NCBI GenBank assembly: GCA_910579835.1
Contig: CAJTWQ010000059.1
Coordinates: 1 to 9,498 of the forward strand
Direction of reading: 5' to 3'
Origin: an uncultured Ruminococcus sp.
GTDB lineage: Bacteria > Bacillota > Clostridia > Oscillospirales > Ruminococcaceae
Length of the DNA stretch: 9,498 bases
Shown piece after piece: positions 1 through 6,700 of the stretch (the stretch's first letter is position 1; each line of letters starts with the position of its first letter). The notes beneath the pieces are model-generated. The model saw nothing but the letters and a program-made list of their open reading frames with translations. It made no database searches and was not told the DNA's origin. The translations under genes and the position numbers were made by a program.

Positions 1-1
1 A

Positions 2-340
2 CCGCCTGTGGAGATCGAGGCTGAAAAGGAGAAATATCTTAAAAGTCCGATTATGACTTCGCTTTTGGTGAAGCCGAAGAATGCGGACAGCGTTCCTATG
101 CTGACTGACAGCGAGGCCGAGCTTACAAACGATTTCTTTCCGGCAAGTATTCTGGATTATGCCGGCATAGACCATGAAAAATTTGGATATTCTTACAATG
201 ATGTAATTACTCAGAAGCTTCATCCCGCTCGTTATTTGCAGACATATGACTTCAAGGGCTACGGACGCCTCGAATCAAAAACTCTTTACAAAATAACGGG
301 AAATGCAAGAGATTTTAAGAACTGGGAAGTTCAGGAATAA
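2..340 (+). CDS. Sulfatase/LTA synthase-like protein, C-terminal end (5' partial)
   Basis: The reading frame is already open at the left edge (PPVEIEAEKEKY...) and stops with TAA at 338-340, so only the last 112 or so residues are seen. The GTG at position 8 is an internal Val codon, not a credible start. The fragment resembles the C-terminal part of membrane-bound alkaline-phosphatase-superfamily phosphotransferases (sulfatase/LTA synthase-like). It has a SPIMTSLLVKP strand, then LTNDFFPASILDYAGID, which fits the part of sulfatases that names the targets and sorts domain closure. A final YKITGNARDFKNWEV segment resembles the 'G-A-x-D-F-x-N-W' ending of many such proteins. The metal-binding and nucleophile residues would lie upstream, outside the window, so activity cannot be judged. 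Only 27 bases separate it from the next gene, so it is probably the first visible member of an operon. Assignment is from family resemblance recalled from memory, so confidence in the exact family is moderate. Confidence 0.68.
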   Translation, partial: PPVEIEAEKEKYLKSPIMTSLLVKPKNADSVPMLTDSEAELTNDFFPASILDYAGIDHEKFGYSYNDVITQKLHPARYLQTYDFKGYGRLESKTLYKITGNARDFKNWEVQE

Positions 341-367
341 TTCTGTGGAAAAGAAAGGATAGATATT

Positions 368-616
368 ATGTTTAATCAAACGGCGGCAATGTATATTGAC
401 CCGGCAACCACAAGCCTTATTATTCAGATTTCGGCAGGAGTTCTCATTACTGTGGGCACGTTTCTGGGTATTTTCTGGAGCAAGATAAAAAGAGCTTTTA
501 AGAAGAACAAGGATGAGGAAACAGAATCTATAGACGTATCTGAGATAAACGCTCTTCACGACGGTGAAAAGGATCTTATCACCGCCGGCGATCTTCTTTC
601 AGATGATGATAATTAA
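368..616 (+). CDS. Small single-pass membrane protein with YIDP motif (82 aa)
   Basis: An 82-residue protein of unknown function. AAAGGA at 354-359 lies 8 bases before the ATG at 368, which favours this start over the in-frame ATG at 389 that begins MYIDPATTS. Residues 8-16 read MYIDPATTS, and the next stretch (about 16-37, SLIIQISAGVLITVGTFLGIF) is a single hydrophobic helix. It is followed by a basic patch (KIKRAFKKNK) and a very acidic tail ending SDDDN. By the positive-inside rule the N-terminus is outside and the tail is in the cytoplasm. Short proteins starting near Y-I-D-P-(G/A)-T and continuing into one helix are widespread in bacteria and lack an assigned role, as far as I recall. 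It sits between the sulfatase-like gene and the YidC-fusion gene (gaps of 27 and 18 bases), so a partner role in the same envelope pathway is the natural inference. Confidence 0.8.
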   Translation: MFNQTAAMYIDPATTSLIIQISAGVLITVGTFLGIFWSKIKRAFKKNKDEETESIDVSEINALHDGEKDLITAGDLLSDDDN

Positions 617-634
617 TTTTCGGGGAGCGTACAT

Positions 635-2653
635 ATGGCTGTATTAGGTACGATCCTCGGCTGGGTAATGAGTCTGATCTATGATCTTATTCATAATTAC
701 GGCCTGAGCATTATTGTGTTTACTCTTTTTACAAAGGTGCTGCTTTTTCCTATAAGTCTGCTGACTCAGAAAAACTCCATTAAAATGGTAAGGCTTATGC
801 CGGAAGAAAATGCACTGAAAATCAAATATATCGACGATAAGGACAAGCTGGCGGATGAACGTCTTGCTTTGTACAAAAAGCATAAGTATCATCCAATATT
901 AGGCTCGGTGCCTCTGTTTATACAGATTCCACTTGTGCTGGGACTTGTGTATGTTATTTATCGTCCTCTCTCTTATGTTCTTCAAATTGACGGAAGTATC
1001 ATTGACGGTATGCGTGACTGGTTTGTTCACGCTCCGGGAAGTTTTAACAATGAGGACAGCAGCTATCAGGTAGAGATAATCAGGAAAATCAAGGACGGAA
1101 TACTTCCCATCGTTGAGAATCCGGGCGGCGTTTTCTCCGAAATAAAGTCTTTGGATATGCATTTTCTGGGCATAGACCTCAGTGAAACGCCGACATTTAA
1201 AGGAAATTATACTCTCCTGGTAATTCCGTTGCTTTCCGGACTCAGCGCATTGCTTCTCTGCGCTGTGCAGAATAAGATCAACATTTTGCAGATGGCTCAA
1301 GGCAATGCAAATAAGATTCTTACAACGCTTTTTATGGTGGCGTTTTCTGTATATTTTGCATTCCTTGTTCCAGCGGGAGTCGGTCTTTACTGGATATTCG
1401 GCAATATTTTTGCGATTCCCTCAATGTGGCTTACAAATCTTTGTATGCCGCCGAAGAAATACATTGACTACGATTACCTTAATAAAATGAAAGAACAGCG
1501 CATTGAAAAAGAGCGGCTTCACAAACTTCACGGTGCAAGGGAAAAGGAGGATTATAAAAGATTTTTCTCCAATGAAAAAATGCAGCTTGTATTTTATTCG
1601 GAACAAAGCGGCTTTTTTAAGTATTATGCCGGAATGATCGACTATATATGCAATAATTCTGATATAACAATACATTATGTCACCAGCGATCCTGACGATG
1701 CCGTTTTTAAGGATTCCAGGGAGCAGATAAAGCCTTATTATATCGCTTCGGACAAATATCTCATACCGCTGTTTATGAAGCTTGACTGCCGTATGTGCGT
1801 CATGACGACGCCTGATCTGGAAAAATATCATCTAAAACGGTCGAGAGTCAATAAAAAGGTTGAGTACGTCTATGCGTTCCACGGAATGGGAAGTACTGCT
1901 CTCACCCTGCGAAAGGGCGCGCTGGACTGGTACGATACGGTCTTTGCCGTAGGTACGGACTGTGTTAATGAGATAAGAGACGCCGAGGAGCTTTACAAAA
2001 CGCCGAAAAAACGTCTTGTTGAGACGGGCTATCCTCTTATTGACGAAATGATAGAAAAGTATGAAAGTACCGATCATACCGAGAACGAGATACCCAAGAT
2101 ACTTATTGCTCCCTCATGGCAGCCGGATAATATTATTGATTCCTGCATTGACAAAATCCTCGATTCTCTTGTCGGGACGGATTATGAAATTATCGTCCGT
2201 CCGCATCCGCAGCAGGTTCGTCATGAGCCGGAAAAATTTGAGATCATGAAGGAAAAGTACGGCAAATACGACAATATCAAGATACAAACCGACTTTTCAT
2301 CTAATAATCCCATAATGGAATCGGATATACTTATCACTGACTGGTCGGATATTTCCTGGGAATTTGCTTTTGTCACTAAGCGTCCCGTGCTGTTTATCAA
2401 TACTCCCATGAAAGTTATGAATCAGGAATGGGAAAAGATAAAGACTAAGCCTATAAATATCACTCTCAGGGATGTTATCGGCGTGTCGCTCGATACCGAC
2501 AAGCTCGAATCTGTGGGCGATACTGTCAGCCGTATGCTGACAGAAAAGGAACAGTACCGTGAGATTATCGCCAAAGCTTTTCACGAGCACGTTTTTAATG
2601 TTGGTAAGAGCCGTCAGCTTTGTGGAAAGTATATCGTAAAGAGTCTTAAATAA
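635..2653 (+). CDS. YidC/Oxa1 insertase fused to CDP-glycerol glycerophosphotransferase
   Basis: A 672-residue two-part membrane protein. GGGGAG at 622-627 is 7 bases before the ATG. Residues 1-270 are a YidC/Oxa1 core with five predicted helices (about 22-42, 92-112, 192-212, 229-249, 251-270). They include NYGLSIIVFTLFTK, the cytoplasmic hairpin with LYKKHKYHPILGSVPLFIQIP, the outer FLGIDLSETP loop and PAGVGLYWIFGNI. YidC proteins insert membrane proteins; the polar-groove Arg of the family is Lys34 here. There is no lipoprotein signal. A charged linker (about 271-310) leads to a cytoplasmic domain (about 311-672) of the CDP-glycerol:polyglycerophosphate glycerophosphotransferase type, which moves glycerol-phosphate from CDP-glycerol to a polymer or primer. 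Its marks are FHGMGS (His416), IVRPHP (His524) and TDWSDISWEF (568-577), matching the two-His and TDxSS-like sites of TagF. The length equals the sum of both families. The natural acceptor is unknown. A simple housekeeping YidC would be 250-300 residues. Confidence 0.9.
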   Translation: MAVLGTILGWVMSLIYDLIHNYGLSIIVFTLFTKVLLFPISLLTQKNSIKMVRLMPEENALKIKYIDDKDKLADERLALYKKHKYHPILGSVPLFIQIPLVLGLVYVIYRPLSYVLQIDGSIIDGMRDWFVHAPGSFNNEDSSYQVEIIRKIKDGILPIVENPGGVFSEIKSLDMHFLGIDLSETPTFKGNYTLLVIPLLSGLSALLLCAVQNKINILQMAQGNANKILTTLFMVAFSVYFAFLVPAGVGLYWIFGNIFAIPSMWLTNLCMPPKKYIDYDYLNKMKEQRIEKERLHKLHGAREKEDYKRFFSNEKMQLVFYSEQSGFFKYYAGMIDYICNNSDITIHYVTSDPDDAVFKDSREQIKPYYIASDKYLIPLFMKLDCRMCVMTTPDLEKYHLKRSRVNKKVEYVYAFHGMGSTALTLRKGALDWYDTVFAVGTDCVNEIRDAEELYKTPKKRLVETGYPLIDEMIEKYESTDHTENEIPKILIAPSWQPDNIIDSCIDKILDSLVGTDYEIIVRPHPQQVRHEPEKFEIMKEKYGKYDNIKIQTDFSSNNPIMESDILITDWSDISWEFAFVTKRPVLFINTPMKVMNQEWEKIKTKPINITLRDVIGVSLDTDKLESVGDTVSRMLTEKEQYREIIAKAFHEHVFNVGKSRQLCGKYIVKSLK

Positions 2654-2658
2654 AAATT

Positions 2659-2686
2659 AAGGGCACTCGGAGGAGCGCCCTTTTTG
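2659..2686 (+). terminator. Rho-independent terminator, probably bidirectional
   Basis: AAGGGCACTC at 2659-2668 and GAGCGCCCTT at 2673-2682 form a 10-bp stem with one A-C mismatch around a GGAG loop, followed by a run of T to 2685. It begins 5 bases after the stop codon of the YidC fusion gene. Read on the minus strand, the same hairpin is followed by TTAATTTTTA, so it can also end the convergent ECF gene, whose stop is at 2716. Confidence 0.9.
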
Positions 2687-2715
2687 TTGTATTATATTTA
2701 TATAATAATGTATAT

Positions 2716-3378
2716 TTATGAATTCCTTTCAGCGTCCGTATTTTTCACGGGAACAGAGATCAGCTTTGCTTTGATAAGAGCGAAGCCTACAGCGCCGGCA
2801 ACAATAGTCGCAGCGATCATTTCAAAAACCGCATTAAGGCTGATAGATGTAAGCACATAAATAACAGCCGATTTTGCCTTGCCGTTCTCATCGGTCATGT
2901 ACTTTTCAACGAAGCTGTCGTTGTTTCCGAAAAGCAATACAAGCGCGCTCATGAAGAAGATAGTATTCAGCAGAGCCGTGCAGAATCCGGTAATAAAGCA
3001 TGAGATCTTTGCATCCGTGATTTTTGAGACAAGTCTGAAAATACAGCCTACCAGAAATCCGTCCAGAACCCTGGGAACAAAGCGCTGAACAAAGGTCATC
3101 CACGGGCTGATGTCGAATGTGAAAATGCCCATAGCGCTTGGAACACCGATGTCGATGCATTGTAAGAAGCTGAAAAATCCGAAAACGGCTCCCATGGCAG
3201 CTCCGCCTATAGGTCCGAGGGCAATTGCAGCTATCGCGACCGGAATTACGTTGAGGGTGATAACGAGCGGTCCTATGGGGATAGAGCCTATCGGCGTGCA
3301 TGCAAACACTGCGATGATCGCCGTAAGCAGACCCATAAGCACCAATGACTTGGTTGAGATTCTTGCTTTTTCTTTCAT
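2716..3378 (-). CDS. ECF transporter S component (substrate-binding membrane protein)
   Basis: A 220-residue hydrophobic protein that looks like the S (substrate-specific) subunit of an energy-coupling factor vitamin importer. It has no signal peptide, and about six hydrophobic helices can be drawn. Residues 10-27 (STKSLVLMGLLTAIIAVF) form the first. The stretch PIGPLVITLNVIPVAIAAIALGP followed by GGAAMGAVFGFFSFLQ (about 35-75) matches the loop-helix signature of the family that includes the pantothenate-type PanT proteins, which often read P-I-G-P-x-x-x-T-x-x-x-x-P-V. It would bind a vitamin or precursor at the outer face and work with the shared EcfA/EcfA'/EcfT module, which is absent here. 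The substrate cannot be set from sequence; pantothenate is a guess. The start is supported by AAGGAGG (minus strand, 3395-3389) 10 bases upstream. The gene is monocistronic as far as seen and converges with the fusion gene operon. Confidence 0.85.
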   Translation of the reverse strand: MKEKARISTKSLVLMGLLTAIIAVFACTPIGSIPIGPLVITLNVIPVAIAAIALGPIGGAAMGAVFGFFSFLQCIDIGVPSAMGIFTFDISPWMTFVQRFVPRVLDGFLVGCIFRLVSKITDAKISCFITGFCTALLNTIFFMSALVLLFGNNDSFVEKYMTDENGKAKSAVIYVLTSISLNAVFEMIAATIVAGAVGFALIKAKLISVPVKNTDAERNS

Positions 3379-3388
3379 ATTAAATTTT

Positions 3389-3395
3389 CCTCCTT
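3389..3395 (-). promoter_or_regulatory. Ribosome binding site of the ECF S component gene
   Basis: On the minus strand the sequence reads AAGGAGG, a full Shine-Dalgarno match, 10 bases before the ATG at 3378. It fixes the start of the ECF gene. Confidence 0.9.
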
Positions 3396-3403
3396 GTTAC
3401 TAT

Positions 3404-3417
3404 TCCTCGTTCGAGGA
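3404..3417 (-). repeat. Perfect 6-bp inverted repeat in the ECF gene leader
   Basis: TCCTCG and CGAGGA are separated by two bases, 9 bases upstream of the ribosome site and about 18 bases downstream of the -10 box. In RNA it would form a small G+C-rich hairpin in the leader; in DNA it could be a dimeric repressor site. It lacks a run of T after it, so it is not a terminator. No known riboswitch was recognised here. Confidence 0.5.
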
Positions 3418-3434
3418 TATAATACAACATTAAT

Positions 3435-3463
3435 ATATTACCACATTTTTTGACGGATGTAAA
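3435..3463 (-). promoter_or_regulatory. Promoter of the ECF S component gene
   Basis: Read on the minus strand, TTTACA (3463-3458) is separated by exactly 17 bases from TAATAT (3440-3435). These are near-consensus sigma-70/sigma-A boxes. Transcription would start near 3428 and give a leader of about 50 bases before the ATG. Confidence 0.75.
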
Positions 3464-3632
3464 GAGGCTGCGGAAAATTTTATATAAATAAGTGAAAAAA
3501 TTCGTTTTCTATGGGTGTAAAATATTAAGGTCTTGTGAATAGTGTATACTACTTTATTCGACAATTTGGAAGCAATGTGCAAAAGTTACAAAAACAGTTT
3601 GCTTTTTTCTATACTTTATTGCGTTAAAAGTC
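3464..3632. other. A+T-rich intergenic stretch without a gene
   Basis: The space between the two divergent promoters holds no open frame with a ribosome site. It is A+T-rich. The only patterns seen are a loose near-repeat of TATACTACTTTATT (3545-3558) and TATACTTTATT (3610-3620), and a weak GCAAA...TTTGC pairing with a following T run (3579-3608). Neither is strong enough to name. Regulator sites for the adhesin promoter could lie here. Confidence 0.5.
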
Positions 3633-3661
3633 TTGCATTTATAATTGTGGTATGATATAAT
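3633..3661 (+). promoter_or_regulatory. Promoter of the large adhesin gene
   Basis: TTGCAT (3633-3638), 17 bases, then a perfect TATAAT (3656-3661). An overlapping TATAAT at 3640-3645 has no well-spaced -35 box. Transcription from about 3668 would give a leader of about 90 bases. Confidence 0.8.
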
Positions 3662-3673
3662 AAATTTATAAAT

Positions 3674-3721
3674 ACCAATAGGGGGATTGTCAGCGTACAT
3701 GTTGGCATTATTTCTGTTGGT
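3674..3721 (+). promoter_or_regulatory. Structured 5' leader of the adhesin gene
   Basis: ACCAATAG (3674-3681) pairs with CTGTTGGT (3714-3721), including one G-U pair. Inside it, TGTCAGC (3688-3694) pairs with GTTGGCA (3701-3707) around a six-base GTACAT loop, using two G-U pairs. The outer helix would sit just downstream of the transcription start and 20 bases before the ribosome site. I do not recognise a known riboswitch consensus in it. The ATG at 3699 lies in the hairpin loop and is in frame with the adhesin. The pairing is read by eye, without energies. Confidence 0.4.
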
Positions 3722-3740
3722 TTTAAATAAATTTTATAAG

Positions 3741-3751
3741 AAAGGATGGGG
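3741..3751 (+). promoter_or_regulatory. Ribosome binding site of the adhesin gene
   Basis: AAAGGATGGGG stands before the ATG at 3759, 7 bases from its last G. Together with the lysine-rich signal peptide that follows, it is the reason this start was chosen over the in-frame ATG at 3699. Confidence 0.65.
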
Positions 3752-3758
3752 TTTACTC

Positions 3759-6700
3759 ATGAAAAAATCATTGGGGAAACGGCTTTTAAGCGGCATTACC
3801 TCGGCGGCTTTGGTTGTTTCATATATGATTCCGTCAGGGTTGACGCTCGGCGGAGGGATGCTATCTAATGCGGGCGAATCATTAGGCGGCGGTTCTGCTG
3901 TTGATGATGTTACATTGCTTGTAGGTACGAATCCGGTAGATCCGAGTGGCAATCCATATGGTACATTCTCAAGTGTTGATGAAGCAATAAGCCAATACGA
4001 CAGAGATTATGCTCTTGGTATTGCATCTCAGTTCTGTGTGTTTGTAAGTGAAAATTTTTCACCTACGAGATCGGATGCAGAAGGAAGAGTAGTTGTTGGC
4101 GGTAATATTTATACTGACCTTCAAGATCAGACCGTTTATAATATAGGAAAAGGTGACTATATTACCAACAAGAGTCTTGATGAGGTTCTCGGCAACAGTG
4201 AATACGCACATATCATATGGGGAGCGAATAGTCCAGAGTTGAGTTTCCCAAGCCAGATATATGGTGACTTTAAGCCTAGAACGGTAGTTCAGACTCAGGC
4301 TGGAGCAGAGTATATATCTGCAAATCTTTCTGCTGAAAAAGATAATTTTTATCAGACAGAATTATTAAATGTTGAGGCTGAGATTGGAAAAATCAAAACA
4401 AAGTCTGAGCAGTTATCAAAAGTGAAAAATCAGTTTGATATGGAGTTTTTTGATGCAAATCACGTCCATACCAATGGTATGGGGGCTACAGTTGCTACGG
4501 TAAGATATAATGGTACCGATACAACGGCTGATACTGTTTATCTCAATCTTGATGAATTTACTGATGAGGAGTATAAGCAGTTCAAAAGCGCATCAATAAT
4601 TCGTTATGAAGATATTCCTGAACTTGAAACTCCGAGAACGGTTAATGACACAAGCGGAGTTCCGCAGACATGGAAATATGCTTATATTGTAATCAATGAC
4701 AGCAGAGAGGGAGATGTGCTGATCGGAAGTCAGAAAGACTGGTTACAGCAGTATACGTTCATAAAAGGCAAGGACGCAAGCGAAGCTATTAACATTTCCA
4801 GCGGCGGCGGCGTATGGGTAAAACAAGATAAAGACGGACAAGAAACATACGCTGTTGATAAAGAAAATAAAGCGAATAATGACATAGGTGTTACGTCACT
4901 TCTTTACAACATACCTAATGCAAGCAGGGTAGTAATAGTAAGTTCTGCACAGGGAACGGTTTTAGCTCCAAATGCTGAAATAGTTGATGCTAAAACGTTA
5001 AAAAAAGAAGGTACATTAAGCGAGGTTGGCATAACTTCTGTTAATGATGATAATCCTCATATTTCAGGTGCGATTATAGCAAAGAAGTTTAGAGGTAATA
5101 CTGAAATTGGTTATAGACCGTTTAAAGGTCCTATCTCAATTCTCGGACAGGACAGCTCTTACAGCGCAGAGTTCAAAAAGGTTGACACTGATGGTAATGC
5201 TGTTCCGGGAGCAGAGATTGGTATTTTTGAGATCGTTGACGGCACAGCGGATAATATCAGTTCTGTTGAATCCGACGAAAACGGAAATATCATAATTGCA
5301 ATTCCTACCGTAAATAACGCTGGGGAGATGTCGGCAAAAGAACTTTACGTTGAAGAAATTGCAGCTCCAGTTGGCTTTAAAGAGTCGAACGAGAGATATT
5401 ACATCGACTACTATGAGAAATCGACAGATTATAACAGCGGTACTGATAATGCTATATCGCTTCCTACATGGGCGGTATTTGCAATGTACCCTAAGACGAC
5501 AGACGGTACAAAGGACGACTCGAATATCAGATATTACGTTGTTGAATACAGCTATTCAGATGAAGCCGGCAAAGCTGACCTCACTGCTGACAGCAAGGTC
5601 AAAAATGTGACAAATAAAATTTATATTGGCAGCGCTGATAGTAAGGTTTCAATAACAGATGATGCTTCTGTTATTGAAACAGTTAAAGCCGGATGCACCG
5701 CTGTTGCAGAAGCAGAGTATGTTTACAGTTGGGATGCAGAAAGCGGCAAGTACAGTCTGATTTCTGGTACGACAGATTATGACAGCTACATGGATTTTGA
5801 CGAAGAACAGGGAATGGTTTGTCCTAAACTCATTTCTCCTGGAACAAATGAAGGCGAAGTTCCTACTATCACTGACAGCAGTCAGCTCTGGATAAGGAAG
5901 GTTGACGTTTCTGGCAAACAAGTTTCAGGCGCAGCACTTGTTGTAAGCGGCGGAGAGTTCAATAAGGAAATCGAAACTGACGGCACAGAATGGAAACTTG
6001 ATGTACCTGATGAGATTGAAATAGGTGTTGAATATACCCTGACAGAGAAGACGGCTCCCGAGGGATATAAAATCGCCGATCCTATCAAGTTTATGGTAAG
6101 CGCAGACGGAAAACTTCACTACGGCAGCGAGAGTACAGATGAAAATACATCTGACGAACGTCTGCTGGTTATGACGGACAACGAGCAGAGCCGTATCAGC
6201 TTTGTTAAGACGAATGCCGAAAGCGGAGAACAGATTTCAGATTGCGAATTCGCGCTTATCAAGCTTAACGATTCAGCTTTGGAAAAGCTCAAAGCGGGTG
6301 AGACAAACAAATTAGATGCTCTTGAAGAGGGCGCTGATTATGAAAAGATTACAACATTCAAGTCATCTGCCGATGCTGCAATTTACCTTGAGCACTTTGA
6401 GGACATGGCAGCAAATGCAGGCGTTTACGCTCTCGTTGAAACAGCAGTTCCTATGAGTCAAGGCGGCTGGGGCGGTTCACAGCCTATGTATTCTCAGGAG
6501 CATATCGGTATTTTGAATATCTTCACTGTCAAAGCAGATGGTTCAGTCTACTTGGGCAGAGATAATGTTATTGAATCATCTATTGAGGGTACAATAGGCG
6601 ATGGTGTATTTAATAAAAATGGTGATAATAAGCAGCAGGTAGCCGGTGTGGGAATTCCGGAAGATATGCTGGTTAGTCAGATTGATATTATTTATACGGA

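Noticed and set aside
8..10. GTG at position 8 as a gene start
   Set aside because: The frame is open to the left edge with Pro-Pro before it, there is no ribosome site, and the fragment matches the C-terminal part of a larger protein.
899..1831. Long minus-strand frames within the YidC fusion gene
   Set aside because: Composition is typical of antisense shadow frames, with no ribosome site, while the + strand frame matches two known families.
2690..2707. TATTATAT-TT-ATATAATA inverted repeat after the terminator
   Set aside because: Purely A+T in an A+T-rich gap; such palindromes are expected by chance and the strong hairpin next to it already explains termination.
3579..3608. GCAAA...TTTGC followed by T run as a terminator
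   Set aside because: The stem is only five A+T-rich pairs with a 14-base loop, and no + strand gene precedes it.
3545..3620. Near-repeat TATACTACTTTATT / TATACTTTATT as paired regulator sites
   Set aside because: The match has a two-base gap and the context is A+T-rich; no support beyond chance.
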